From contig JAEOUA010000003.1 in NCBI GenBank assembly GCA_016839555.1, positions 451,610-515,609 of the forward strand: a DNA stretch of 64,000 nt, in the 5' to 3' direction. Below, piece after piece: positions 44,857-54,753 of this stretch. Both the position numbers and the translations under genes were made by a program. The notes under the pieces were generated by a model that worked only from the letters and a program-made list of their open reading frames with translations, made no database searches and had not been told where the DNA came from. Position 1 is the first letter of the stretch. Every line of letters begins with the position of its first letter. The DNA is from Promethearchaeota archaeon (GTDB taxonomy: Archaea > Asgardarchaeota > Lokiarchaeia > Sigyniarchaeales > SOKP01).

Positions 44857-46269
44857 TTAAATGTTTTTTTCACGAAATCTTTCCATATCAATGACTTTAT
44901 TAGATACGCGTGCTTTATCTGCGGCAAATGCCATAATATGACTTTCCAAAACTTCTCTCGCATTGGTTAAAGGATTCTTAGATTCTGTAGTGAGATCTTC
45001 GATAAATGCATCTAATAATTGATAATCGCCCCCTCCATGCTGAGCTCCGGATACATCTAATTCTTTTTCATAGATGATTTCTTCTTTTCCATTGAGCGGA
45101 TCCAAAAATGTTAATTTTTCTCCGTATGCCATAAATTCTCCAATAAGAGTCCCCTTTTGACCATCTATTCGTAGTGTCCTTCCCTCATATGGGCTAAATC
45201 CATGTACGCATAAATTGGCGGTACTCCCATTTTCAAATTTGATGTTAACTAACTGATGGTCAACCACATTATTATCAGCCTGATATACGCACCTTCCGTA
45301 GGGGTTTGTTTTTAAGATTCTCCTCTTAGCCTCATCAGAGTAGTCTTCTGGTTCATTCTCATAGAGATAATTGACTGGCCAATCCCTCCAATATCTTAAG
45401 CGTTTTAATAGTGAAATGAATTTCGAAAGAAAGGTTAATAATTTCAAATGGTTTTTTCTGAGGTTTACGATGAATTTATAGAATCCTCTATTACTTTTAT
45501 TAACTATTTGGATTATGGGCTCAATATCAATATATATTCGTGGTGCATAATATAAGCAGGTATCTTCTATGGGACATCCTTCAATGCAATATTTGGGTGC
45601 ACCCTCCGGCGCATTATCTTTGGTGAAATGCATCAAGTCACCAGTAGAGGAAATCTCCTTAGGCAAGGATCCCATAAACCAATATAATAAATCTAAATCA
45701 TGACAACACTTTGCTAATATCATGGGGGATGATTTATCCCTATTTGCCCAGTTTCCTCGCACATATGAATGAGCAAAATGATAATACCCTATATTTTCCC
45801 TATGGCTGAAATTAATTACTTCTCCCAATCTGCCACTCTTTATTGTGTGAAAAATTGTTTGAAAAAAATCTGTATAGCGAAGGACGTGGCAAACACCTAA
45901 TATTCTTCCTGTTTCTTCAACCTTTCGTACAATTTTTATACAATCTTCTAACGTGTGCGCCATTGGCTTTTCTAATAATATATCATAGCCTTTTTCTAAT
46001 GCCATTAAAGTGGGCTCGATATGCATTTGGTCTGGGGTACAAATAACTACAATATCTGCGAACTTTTCTCTGCTTAATACTTCCTTCCAAGAGATATACA
46101 TATTTTCAGAAGAAATATTATGATCCATAGCAAATTGTTCTCTTCTTCTTTGAAATGGTTCTGCTACTGCTATAAAATTAAGTTTTTCAGGATTTTCGAG
46201 CGCATATCCTCCATACGTCACTCCTCTAAAACCGGCTCCAATTAAAATTGCACTTATAGGTTTTTTCAT
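44857..46269 (-). CDS. Gfo/Idh/MocA-family oxidoreductase
   Basis: A 470-residue NAD(P)-dependent oxidoreductase. ILIGAGFRGVTYGGYA is the dinucleotide-binding loop at residue 9, VVICTPDQMHIEP near 80 and LLEKPMAHTLEDC near 100 carry the catalytic lysine motif EKP. An insert of about 100 residues with CIEGCPIEDTCLYYAPRIY (near 230) may bind a metal and is longer than the usual 330-400-residue family members. Related proteins act on sugars or inositols. A PIG-L deacetylase gene lies about 60 bases upstream on the same strand, so a glycan or sugar pathway is a fair guess. Confidence 0.86.
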   Translation of the reverse strand: MKKPISAILIGAGFRGVTYGGYALENPEKLNFIAVAEPFQRRREQFAMDHNISSENMYISWKEVLSREKFADIVVICTPDQMHIEPTLMALEKGYDILLEKPMAHTLEDCIKIVRKVEETGRILGVCHVLRYTDFFQTIFHTIKSGRLGEVINFSHRENIGYYHFAHSYVRGNWANRDKSSPMILAKCCHDLDLLYWFMGSLPKEISSTGDLMHFTKDNAPEGAPKYCIEGCPIEDTCLYYAPRIYIDIEPIIQIVNKSNRGFYKFIVNLRKNHLKLLTFLSKFISLLKRLRYWRDWPVNYLYENEPEDYSDEAKRRILKTNPYGRCVYQADNNVVDHQLVNIKFENGSTANLCVHGFSPYEGRTLRIDGQKGTLIGEFMAYGEKLTFLDPLNGKEEIIYEKELDVSGAQHGGGDYQLLDAFIEDLTTESKNPLTNAREVLESHIMAFAADKARVSNKVIDMERFREKNI

Positions 46270-46331
46270 TGATTATACACCATAGTTATGAATAAGAAAG
46301 ATTAATAATCTTTTTTCAGAATAGATCTATT

Positions 46332-47012
46332 TTAAAAATTATAAAATTTTCCAATATCTTCATACTCAAACTCGCCGAGCTTTCTAGTATTTACCACTCT
46401 TAAGAATCGATTATACATTTTCCAGGTAAACTTTAGATTTTTCTGTGATTGATAAATCTTTAGCCATTCCAATAATTTCTCTTGAAGTTCCTCAGAAATG
46501 TCTATTTCTTTCTGTTTATCCTTCGAATCTTCTTTAAATTTCCCATAAGACGGAATGAAATAGACCCAGAATTTGGCGTCTTTTAAGTTTAACTCTTGAG
46601 CAGCTTTTACAGCAATATCATGAGTTGCTTGATGATCAATATGTCTATTATTATCACTTGGCAGCACAATTACATCTGCGTCCTTAATAAGGGGTTTTAC
46701 TTTTTCAACGGCATCTTTTACATATTTTTGACCCTCTGCATCGTGAAATTCTAATAAAAAGTGTTTTTCTTTTGGGATACCTAAAAATTTCGCAGCTTCT
46801 TTAGCTTCATTAAGTCGCATCTTAGCCACTTCATCTTCAGTCATAGTTTTTGCCTCTTCATCTAACCTATCTTTCACTTCCCGATAGCAAGCCCTTCCGT
46901 CAGTAACTGTTATAATACTAATATCATGGCCTTCCTCAATCCAATCAAATATTATATGTCCAACTCCAAATAATAAATCATCTGGATGAGGTTCAAATAT
47001 TACAATTTTCAT
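46332..47012 (-). CDS. PIG-L family N-deacetylase
   Basis: A 226-residue deacetylase. FEPHPDDLLFGVGH near the N-terminus and PSDNNRHIDHQATHDI near 120 give the zinc ligands of the PIG-L/LmbE fold. The start is taken at the ATG at 47012 because the family begins with the strand MKIVIFEPHPDD; an in-frame ATG at 47063 adds 17 residues without similarity. Members deacetylate GlcNAc conjugates. It is cotranscribed with the Gfo/Idh/MocA gene. Confidence 0.86.
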   Translation of the reverse strand: MKIVIFEPHPDDLLFGVGHIIFDWIEEGHDISIITVTDGRACYREVKDRLDEEAKTMTEDEVAKMRLNEAKEAAKFLGIPKEKHFLLEFHDAEGQKYVKDAVEKVKPLIKDADVIVLPSDNNRHIDHQATHDIAVKAAQELNLKDAKFWVYFIPSYGKFKEDSKDKQKEIDISEELQEKLLEWLKIYQSQKNLKFTWKMYNRFLRVVNTRKLGEFEYEDIGKFYNF

Positions 47013-47125
47013 AATAATTCTATAAATATTATTTTGGTCTAAGAGGTTAAATAAATTTTGCATTAATTCAGAAATTATTTAGAAGAAGTAAACTTAATAT
47101 AAAAATTCCCACAATTTTATCATTA

Positions 47126-48241
47126 TTATGTTTCAGATTGCACCACATCTGGAATTTTTCCCTGGCATAATAGATGATCTAGTAAAGTTACTGCTGTCAT
47201 AGCCTCAACAATGACAATTGCTCGTGGCACTATACAGGGATCATGTCTTCCCGTAAGTTCAAATTCAACGTTATCCATGTTTTCAATATCTACGGTTTTT
47301 TGTCTCTTTCCGATAGAAGCGGTTGGTTTTATTGCTACTTGAAATTCAATGGGCATACCAATCGATATTCCTCCAATTATCCCTCCAGAATCATTTTTGG
47401 CAGTCTTAATTTTTCCATCTTTTAAGATCCAGGGGTCGTTATGTTCAGATCCCTTCATTTTTGCGGCTTGAAATCCCGCCCCAAATTCAATACCTTTAAC
47501 GGCAGGAATGGAAAATATAGCATGGCTAATTGTTGATTCTAGGCTGTCAAATACCGGACCTCCAATCCCTGCAGGAAAGCCTTTTACAATACATTTAATT
47601 ATTCCACCGATAGAATCCTTCTGATCTTTGGTCTTTTCAATTAGATTAATCATTTGAGCGGAGATATCTTTATTTATACACCTTACTACTGATTTCTCTC
47701 TTTTTTCAACTAGTTTTTCAATGACCTCTATTTCATATTTATATTTATCTTCTATATTTCCTATACTTTTGGTATAAGCAAAAATAGATATATTATGCTG
47801 CGCAAGTATTTGTTTAGCTATTGCACCAGCCATTACAAAACCCGCAGTTATTCTGCCCGAGAATCTCCCTGAGCCTCTATAATCCGCAAATCCACCATAT
47901 CTCTTTAAAATTGAATAATCTATGTGGGAAGGGCGCAAATATTTCTTAAACTTTTTGTATTTGGAAGAATCAAAATCTTTGTTCTCAATAATCATACAAA
48001 GAGGAGCCCCCGTAGTTCTTTTATCAAATACTCCCGAAAGAACTTTTAGTTCATCCAATTCTTTTCTAAAAGTGGTTACCTCTGATTGTCCAGGTTTTCG
48101 TTTATCAAGTTCTTTTTGAATAAATTCCCTATCTATTTTTAATCCCGCAGGAACTCCATCAATGATGATTCCAATAATTTCTCCATGACTTTCACCGAAA
48201 GACGTTATCTTAAAGATTCTTCCAAAACTATTTTCTCCCAT
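47126..48241 (-). CDS. aroC: chorismate synthase
   Basis: A 371-residue chorismate synthase, the last step of the shikimate pathway: EPSP to chorismate with reduced FMN. Seen: GESHGEIIGIIIDGVPAG near the N-terminus, RPSHIDYSILKRYGG, YRGSGRFSGRITAGFV, the GFPAGIGGPVFDSLES motif and TGRHDPCIVPRAIVIVEAM. All are family signatures and the length is normal. aroA is 3 kb away on the other strand. Confidence 0.96.
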   Translation of the reverse strand: MGENSFGRIFKITSFGESHGEIIGIIIDGVPAGLKIDREFIQKELDKRKPGQSEVTTFRKELDELKVLSGVFDKRTTGAPLCMIIENKDFDSSKYKKFKKYLRPSHIDYSILKRYGGFADYRGSGRFSGRITAGFVMAGAIAKQILAQHNISIFAYTKSIGNIEDKYKYEIEVIEKLVEKREKSVVRCINKDISAQMINLIEKTKDQKDSIGGIIKCIVKGFPAGIGGPVFDSLESTISHAIFSIPAVKGIEFGAGFQAAKMKGSEHNDPWILKDGKIKTAKNDSGGIIGGISIGMPIEFQVAIKPTASIGKRQKTVDIENMDNVEFELTGRHDPCIVPRAIVIVEAMTAVTLLDHLLCQGKIPDVVQSET

Positions 48242-48519
48242 TTATACTCAATTTCAACTAATTTTAAAAAAAATTTAAATTTATTTTAGTAGCAAATTTT
48301 AGTCTTGATAGTTTGATATTAGATTGTTTCAACATAAATAAAATTTTTTTAAATTAGTTGAATTAGTTAAATCTCTTATTCTTAAGATATTGTTATTACC
48401 TAAAATTAAAAGAAGTAAGTTAGCTTTTATTCTAAAGTCTTGATTTTTGAAATTTTACTTGTACTAAGTATTGATTCTCTTACTTAGGAAAAATTTTCAA
48501 AGTTGAAAGGTCGGAAAAT

Positions 48520-50865
48520 TTAATTTTTTGGGATAAAAACTTTTTTATTTATTAAATTGAAGATTGCTTCTATATTCCTTATATTTAATTCTTTATTCGA
48601 TGATATTAAAAATGAGGCAAGGAAATAATCTTGGTTCCTTTCTTTTATAATTTCTAATGCTTTTTTGACTAATTCTTCTTCATTTGAATCAATTTTTATA
48701 TCTTCAGAAATTGCGACTTTTAATGGATAATTTAATGATGTATGTAAATGTTTTTCGATTAAATTTTTAATTCCTTTAAATTGATTTATAGCACCATCAA
48801 AATCTTTAAGATATTCACCGTAACTTTTATCAATGTCATAAGATAAAGTTTTAATTGATTCATGGAAATCTTTTGAAGGATTATCTTTCATTATATTTAT
48901 AATTCGGAATTCCTTATACTCTGACATTAAGATTTTTAAATTTTTATATTCTAATTTTATAGCATGAGATTGCTCTTCGGAGCCAGTTAATTCTATTCCA
49001 AAACTACGAATTCCTTGAAGAAATCCTGCAATTAATGTGGCATCAATAGGTTGGGTTGTTAATAATTGTTCGTAAAAGTTTATACCAGAATTTTTTTCTA
49101 CAATTATTATATAATCAAGATTTAGAGCATCCATAAATTTATTGAATACTTTTTGCCTTTGTTCTGCTATTTTTCTTCTATACCTTTTAATAATTTGATA
49201 TGAGGTTAAACTAGTTGAGACAGTAATAATTGCAGATAATAAGATAATGAAAATTAATTGTGGGGTTACGATAAAACCTGTTATTTCTTCATCATTTCCA
49301 ATAAGTATAGGTGGAATAGCTGAACTAGAAATCTTGAAAGACTGGGATTGAAATCCTCCATCAGTTTCATTATTCCAAAAAATAAAGGCTTTCCATATAC
49401 CCCCGTGAGGATTTGTTGGAATTAAATAATTAAAAGCTACTTCTTCTCCAGGATCATTTTCTATTATTACTTGATATTCTTCAAAACCTAGTGAATTAAT
49501 TAATATAAAGGTAAGATTTCCTTGAGAATTTGGCGAGAAAACTGAAAATTCTAAGTCTTGTCCAGGTCCAAATTCGCTCTCAGGCGCATTTAAAGTAAAA
49601 TCAATGTTTGGAGAGTTTGCAGTTATATTCCAAATAGCCCCTGGTGTTATTGTATTATTTGAAATAATAATATAATCATTTGTAAATTGTATTTGGTCTG
49701 TAATATTAGCCCAACCTGTTCCATTATCTCTAAGGATACTTATTTTATCCCAACTTTTAGGATATTCAAATTTAACTGAATAATTATAAAAATATCTATT
49801 AATGTCGGGTAATAATGTCCATGTGTTATTGGAATCTGCTTTAATTATAATATTTCCTTCTGAAAAAAGAAAATTTTGAATCCTAATATAATAACTTACA
49901 TTTAAAAGCAATTCAATGGATTTATTGTTTTTAATCGGAAGAGATAAATATTCATTATTTGGTGAAAAATTCTTATTTGGTATAGTTAGTGTTCCAGTAT
50001 AAGGTTCTAATCCATTTGTGACATTATAATCCGTTCCACCGAATTCCACAGTCATATTAATCTCTTCTGGATTATAAGATCTATTTATTCTTTGAATTAA
50101 TTTATGTAGAAAAACTTTTTCAACACCATCCTCAACCCATTTACCACCATCATATTTCGATCTATACAAGTCCTTATATTGAGGTTGATCATTATATCTC
50201 CAATAAACCTCTATTCCTTCGTTTTCTAAGTTTGAACCATTAAGTACTAAACAATAATATCCTTCATTAAGTTGTATTTCGCTCTCAAATTCTTGCAAGT
50301 TCCAACTTGGTATCTGAGAAAAATTTAAAGTTTTAGAATTATAAATTGTTCCGTTCGGGATATTCAAACTTGAATTATATCCTTGAATCTGAACTAAGAT
50401 TTCATCATTAGGAGAATTTCCAGCCCAAAATCCATATAAATAAACACCAAAAATAGTAGTTGGTTCTGTAATATTTAATTGAATGCCCCACCCCAATTCA
50501 GTTCTTTTACTAAGTTCTTCGAATTTTACCTTGTCCCCATCCTCAATAGTTTTAACCTCTCGTCCTAGCTTAATACTTGTAAAATTCAACTCAAGATCTG
50601 TAATATTCCAAGTGGAAGATGGTAATGTAATATTTATAGAATCTACTTTATTTTTACTAGCAATATCTTCAGTAGTTTCATGTAATTGAAATTTTCTCGA
50701 ATAGATAAGAGTTTCATTGTTATATTCTATATTAGAACCGAACGGAAAATGATTATAAGATTTTATTTTGAGATGGGAAATACCTCTATTACTTCTTGAA
50801 ACTAGAAAGAAAACCGAAAAAAATAATATAATTATTATTAATATTTTCTTATTTGTTTTCTTCAA
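48520..50865 (-). CDS. surface protein with large ectodomain, one C-terminal membrane helix and cytoplasmic domain
   Basis: A 781-residue membrane protein. Residues 1-30 are a signal sequence or anchor; 31-530 form a beta-rich ectodomain with many N-x-S/T sequons; 531-558 is a membrane helix followed by a basic stop-transfer (KRYRRK); 561-781 is cytoplasmic. The first part of the inner domain (about 575-660: DYIIIVEKNSGINFYEQL, then LIAGFLQGIRSFGIEL) resembles longin/roadblock-type domains that regulate small GTPases, as seen in Asgard archaea. The last part (residues 700-781) is helical. No cognate GTPase gene is in the window. Domain call tentative. Confidence 0.7.
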   Translation of the reverse strand: MKKTNKKILIIIILFFSVFFLVSRSNRGISHLKIKSYNHFPFGSNIEYNNETLIYSRKFQLHETTEDIASKNKVDSINITLPSSTWNITDLELNFTSIKLGREVKTIEDGDKVKFEELSKRTELGWGIQLNITEPTTIFGVYLYGFWAGNSPNDEILVQIQGYNSSLNIPNGTIYNSKTLNFSQIPSWNLQEFESEIQLNEGYYCLVLNGSNLENEGIEVYWRYNDQPQYKDLYRSKYDGGKWVEDGVEKVFLHKLIQRINRSYNPEEINMTVEFGGTDYNVTNGLEPYTGTLTIPNKNFSPNNEYLSLPIKNNKSIELLLNVSYYIRIQNFLFSEGNIIIKADSNNTWTLLPDINRYFYNYSVKFEYPKSWDKISILRDNGTGWANITDQIQFTNDYIIISNNTITPGAIWNITANSPNIDFTLNAPESEFGPGQDLEFSVFSPNSQGNLTFILINSLGFEEYQVIIENDPGEEVAFNYLIPTNPHGGIWKAFIFWNNETDGGFQSQSFKISSSAIPPILIGNDEEITGFIVTPQLIFIILLSAIITVSTSLTSYQIIKRYRRKIAEQRQKVFNKFMDALNLDYIIIVEKNSGINFYEQLLTTQPIDATLIAGFLQGIRSFGIELTGSEEQSHAIKLEYKNLKILMSEYKEFRIINIMKDNPSKDFHESIKTLSYDIDKSYGEYLKDFDGAINQFKGIKNLIEKHLHTSLNYPLKVAISEDIKIDSNEEELVKKALEIIKERNQDYFLASFLISSNKELNIRNIEAIFNLINKKVFIPKN

Positions 50866-51237
50866 AGAATTAAATAAACCCCTATTATTAGCTATTTAAA
50901 GAGAATATATCTATCTAATCTAATAAAAAAACAAGTATTTAAATATAAACAATTTGATATAGTATTTTCTATTAATATTAAATAAAACTGAATAATAGAC
51001 TATAAATAATTAAAATGAAAAAAAAAATTCCCCCAGAATTTTAAAAAATGATTATATTATCATATTAGAATTTTAGTATTAAATCTTTCAATATTAGAAT
51101 TGATGTGAAAACTGAAAAATCATTATCTTAAGTATTTCCTTCAAAAAAACTTAACTTTAAATTTTCCGAGATTTAGAATTTTAGATACTTAAGAAAAGAA
51201 TATAAATTTTATATAATTTAAAAGATTTGAAATTAAA
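50866..51237. other. intergenic region between divergent surface protein and aroA
   Basis: AT-rich and gene-free. TTTAAATATAA-like promoters lie near 50937-50950 on the minus side, and a TTTTATATAATTT run at 51207-51220, about 20-30 bases ahead of the TTG start of aroA, could be its TATA box. Confidence 0.35.
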
Positions 51238-52563
51238 TTGGATTTGCAAATAAAGAATACGACTCAATTGAATGGAGAGATTACCCCTCCGGGTTCTAAA
51301 AGTTATTCACATAGAGCTTTTATTTTAGCTGCCCATGCCGATGGGGTTTCTACCCTCAAGAATCCGCTCATATCTGGAGATGTACTTGTAACTTTACAGA
51401 TTTTAAAGAAGTTGGGTATTAAAATCGAGCAACAAAAAGACAATACTTATAAAATATATGGAAAGACCCAATTTCAAGCAAATAGCCTTCAACCAATTGA
51501 TTGTAAAAATTCTGGAACATCAATACGAATTTTTAGTGCCTTGAGTTTGCTGATTGAGGGAGGCTTGACATTTACTGGTAAGTTTCTTGAGAAAAATAGA
51601 CCAATTCTTCCCCTATTGAAAGCATTAACAAATTTAGGAGCACAATACAGTTTAAAAGATCAAAAGCTACATATCCATCGAATATCTCAAGAATGTAAAA
51701 ATATAAAAATTCGGGGGGATATAAGTTCTCAGTTTATTACTGCTCTTTTAATTTTAGGTCCCTTATTGAAATGTAAGCAAAAAGAGCAAATAATAATGAA
51801 AATAACAACTCTATTAGTCTCATATCCTTATATAAAAATTACTCTCAAGGTTTTAAATGCATTTGGTATCAAGATTGAAGAAAAGCAATGGAAAAAAGGA
51901 TTGCTTGAATATAAGTTTAAGCTTGATCAAAAATTAGATCCTCAAAACTACATAATTCCTTCTGATTTTTCTTCAGCTGCCTTTATTATAGCTGCTTCTC
52001 TTCTTTCACTCACAGAGTCTCATGTTATTCTCAAAAATCTTGATTTCAAAGATCCTCAAGGAGATAAACGTATTATTGATATCTTACAGAAAATGGGAGC
52101 AAAAATCGAAGTGAATGAGCATAAAAACCAATTGATTTGCTATGGAAATATTAAAAAGAATAAATTGCAAGGCATTGAGGTAGATTGTAAGGAAATACCC
52201 GATTTATTTCCCATATTATCAGTAATTGGGGCGTATGCCCAAGGAAAGATGGTGCTTTATAATGCAGAAGGGCTTAGGCTAAAGGAAAGTGACAGAGTCT
52301 CCATTATGGCACGAGAATTACAGAAGATGGGGGTAAAGATTAAAGAATATAAAGATAAATTAATCATATATCATTGTAAAAATCTTAAGGGAACAAAAAT
52401 AGACCATGAACACGATCATAGAATTGCCATGGCTTGTACTATAGCTGCTTTATATGCATCTGAAGAATCAGAAATAGATAATATAGAAATAGTAAAAGAC
52501 TCTTATCCTACATTTATTGAGGATCTGATTAAATTAGGGGCAAATATCCAAATAATTTCTTAA
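51238..52563 (+). CDS. aroA: 3-phosphoshikimate 1-carboxyvinyltransferase (EPSP synthase)
   Basis: A 441-residue EPSP synthase. ITPPGSKSYSHRAFILAA near the N-terminus, NSGTSIRIFSALS near 97, LRLKESDRVSIMARELQKM near 352 and HEHDHRIAMACTIAAL near 390 are the two-domain signatures. It makes EPSP from shikimate 3-phosphate and PEP, the step before aroC. TTG start at 51238. It converges on the ribosomal protein cluster. Confidence 0.95.
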   Translation: MDLQIKNTTQLNGEITPPGSKSYSHRAFILAAHADGVSTLKNPLISGDVLVTLQILKKLGIKIEQQKDNTYKIYGKTQFQANSLQPIDCKNSGTSIRIFSALSLLIEGGLTFTGKFLEKNRPILPLLKALTNLGAQYSLKDQKLHIHRISQECKNIKIRGDISSQFITALLILGPLLKCKQKEQIIMKITTLLVSYPYIKITLKVLNAFGIKIEEKQWKKGLLEYKFKLDQKLDPQNYIIPSDFSSAAFIIAASLLSLTESHVILKNLDFKDPQGDKRIIDILQKMGAKIEVNEHKNQLICYGNIKKNKLQGIEVDCKEIPDLFPILSVIGAYAQGKMVLYNAEGLRLKESDRVSIMARELQKMGVKIKEYKDKLIIYHCKNLKGTKIDHEHDHRIAMACTIAALYASEESEIDNIEIVKDSYPTFIEDLIKLGANIQIIS

Positions 52564-52582
52564 TAAATTATTGACCCATTTT

Positions 52583-52993
52583 TTATCGGAAAGATTTCTG
52601 TCGTCTTGCTCGAGCTTTTTTGCCTCCGAATTTTTTAGTTTCGACTCTGCGAGAATCTCCGCTTAAAAGAGAATCATCATAATCCCTAAGTGTTTGTTCT
52701 ATCTGTTTAGTCCCCAAAAAATCATTAATTGCTCGAGCGATAGCAAACCGAACTGCATCGGTCTGCCCATTAATTCCCCCGCCTTTCACAGTAACTTCTA
52801 TATTGCATTTTTCTAATTTTTCGTCTTGTATTACTTTTAAAACTTCTTGAATTCGCATTCGGGATATCTCAGGTCGATAAATTTCTAAAGGTACTTTATT
52901 AATTTTTATTTGACCTTTTGCAGGATATCTTAATACTGCTCTGGCGATAGCTTCTTTTCGTTTACCGCTACTTTGTACTATTTCAGTGGACAT
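52583..52993 (-). CDS. rps9: 30S ribosomal protein uS9
   Basis: A 136-residue ribosomal protein. SGKRKEAIARAVLRYPAKG at the N-terminus, GGGINGQTDAVRFAIARAI in the middle and RRVETKKFGGKKARARRQKSFR at the C-terminus (the last residues reach into the P site) are typical. Follows uL13 by five bases in an archaeal rpoD-eL18-uL13-uS9 unit. The usual following rpoN and rpoK are absent; aroA comes in convergently instead. Confidence 0.97.
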   Translation of the reverse strand: MSTEIVQSSGKRKEAIARAVLRYPAKGQIKINKVPLEIYRPEISRMRIQEVLKVIQDEKLEKCNIEVTVKGGGINGQTDAVRFAIARAINDFLGTKQIEQTLRDYDDSLLSGDSRRVETKKFGGKKARARRQKSFR

Positions 52994-52998
52994 TTTAA

Positions 52999-53472
52999 TT
53001 AGACCTCTATTGTTTCTTTTTTGCTCTGTCCTATCCTATCACAGAGAGTACCGAGCGTAATATATTTATTATAATAAAATAAACGTTCCTTATCACAATT
53101 TGGAAGTTCTTCTTCTTGAAGCTTGGGATATTTATGTTTAAAGCGCTCTGGAATGGAACCAATATATACATGTACTCGTTTAATTGCTTCCTTTCCTCTT
53201 ATTTTTTTGGTAGGAAGCATTTGTTTAATAACCCTCTTTAAAAAAGTATCGGGTCTCCGATTATGAAAAGGTCCCCTTCTAGGATTTGTAGAAGTTCTTA
53301 TTTTAAGCTTATTTAAGTATTTCTCTAAAATATCACGTCTATTTCCACTAATTATTACATCTTTAGCATTAATAACTACCACATTTTGCCCTAGAAGTGC
53401 CTTTTTAGCTACTTGGGATGCAAATCGTCCCATAATTTTATTCGTAGCATCAATCAATATATATTCGCGCAT
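52999..53472 (-). CDS. rpl13: 50S ribosomal protein uL13
   Basis: A 157-residue ribosomal protein. IDATNKIMGRFASQVAKKAL, VVINAKDVIISGNR and FLKRVIKQMLPTKKIRG (the conserved GMLP-like region) are seen. Length is usual for archaea. Middle gene of the ribosomal block with gaps of 21 and 5 bases to its neighbours. Confidence 0.97.
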   Translation of the reverse strand: MREYILIDATNKIMGRFASQVAKKALLGQNVVVINAKDVIISGNRRDILEKYLNKLKIRTSTNPRRGPFHNRRPDTFLKRVIKQMLPTKKIRGKEAIKRVHVYIGSIPERFKHKYPKLQEEELPNCDKERLFYYNKYITLGTLCDRIGQSKKETIEV

Positions 53473-53493
53473 ATCTGTTCACTAAATTAATTC

Positions 53494-53850
53494 TTAATAA
53501 AATATTTTAATATTTTTTCCTTCAGGATTTTTTTCTACTAATTCTTCAATAGATAAGAGGGTCGAGCCCGAATCTACAATTTTTTCTCGGGCAGATTTAG
53601 AACAAGTTAGACACGCAATAGTAAGTTTATGATTTAAATCTCCGATCCCTAAAACTTTTCCTGGTACTACAATAATATCGCCATCTTTTGTTTTATTATT
53701 TATTCGTTTTAGGTTTGCTTCCACCCTATTACGTCTGGGACCGCTTAATTTTTTAGAAATTGTTCTCCAAATTCTTCTTCTTGTTTTCCATAAATCTCTA
53801 ATTAGCTTTCTATGCTGGAAAGGTTCCGGACCCGTTATTCTGTGGCTCAT
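53494..53850 (-). CDS. rpl18e: 50S ribosomal protein eL18
   Basis: A 118-residue eL18, found only in archaea and eukaryotes. RKLIRDLWKTRRRIWRTISKK, VEANLKRINN, DIIVVPGKVLGIGDLNHKLTIACL and LLSIEELVEKNPEGKNIKIFY follow the family. Located just past rpoD as in many archaea; this is one of the clearer archaeal markers of the window. Confidence 0.96.
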   Translation of the reverse strand: MSHRITGPEPFQHRKLIRDLWKTRRRIWRTISKKLSGPRRNRVEANLKRINNKTKDGDIIVVPGKVLGIGDLNHKLTIACLTCSKSAREKIVDSGSTLLSIEELVEKNPEGKNIKIFY

Positions 53851-53919
53851 CCAATCACTTTTTTAATTCTACTAATATGTGTATATATAAAAATTTGATA
53901 ATTTAATAAATTTATTAGA

Positions 53920-54753
53920 TTATTCTTGGATTTCAACCTTTTCCAATTTCTCTAAAAACTCATCAATTTTACCCAGAAATATTTCAAAAGTTTTTTGTAT
54001 GACAACGTTCAAAGGAAGTACACCATCACTTTCAATAGAAAAAATATAAGTATCATTTTCATGAGCTAATTTAACAGCATTTTCAGGGCAATTTTCTTCG
54101 CAAGCTCCACATAAAGTACAGTTTTTCCAATATTCTTTTTTTAATTGGGGAGTTTTATGATCCGAGAAGTCATATAAATTTTCGGGACACATCCTCGAAA
54201 CTATACATTTATCTGGACATTTAGCACATTTAGAATTATCAAATTCAATTTTTGGTAAATATCGATAAAATACATTTGAAACCGCCTGCCATTTAACATG
54301 GTCTTTAGCCCTACCTAAAATCGCATATGCTTCAAAAATTAGGCTGGAATTTTTACCTATTTTGGCAATAGGAATATTTGGATCCACAGGTATAATTTTG
54401 GGATCATTTGACTCTAAATCTCCTGAATAAATAATGAGGTTATCCTTGGAGTCATTAGTAATTTCAAGTGTTAAAGAGACTTGGCAATTAGGGCATCCGA
54501 ATCCACCACAATCGCAATCTTTTGGGAGATTATATGCTTCCAAGTCAGTAGTTAAGGGAATTAGTCCGATTCTATGAGCTAAAATATCATCATAAAGTGG
54601 AGAATCATTTTTAAGAATAATTACCTCATCAACTGCCATACACGGGATCCAAGATAGCATAATCCTGCGTAGAGCATTTACCATCTCAATCGAAATATCT
54701 TTTAAAATGAATTTAAGATTATGCTTGTCCTGTTCTAAGATTTCAAGTTCCAT
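53920..54753 (-). CDS. rpoD: DNA-directed RNA polymerase subunit D (Rpo3)
   Basis: A 277-residue subunit D. The dimerisation domain starts with MVNALRRIMLSWIPCMAVDEV, and the middle has HRIGLIPLTTD with a zinc-like CDCGGFGCPNC loop at about 80-89. Residues 175-230 form the ferredoxin-like domain: CAKCPDKCIVSRMCP and CTLCGACEENCP. The second motif is the standard 4Fe-4S set; the first has a longer last spacer (C-x5-C), so one cluster is certain and the second less so. Heads the eL18-uL13-uS9 run; the usual upstream uS13-uS4-uS11 genes are not here. Confidence 0.97.
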   Translation of the reverse strand: MELEILEQDKHNLKFILKDISIEMVNALRRIMLSWIPCMAVDEVIILKNDSPLYDDILAHRIGLIPLTTDLEAYNLPKDCDCGGFGCPNCQVSLTLEITNDSKDNLIIYSGDLESNDPKIIPVDPNIPIAKIGKNSSLIFEAYAILGRAKDHVKWQAVSNVFYRYLPKIEFDNSKCAKCPDKCIVSRMCPENLYDFSDHKTPQLKKEYWKNCTLCGACEENCPENAVKLAHENDTYIFSIESDGVLPLNVVIQKTFEIFLGKIDEFLEKLEKVEIQE

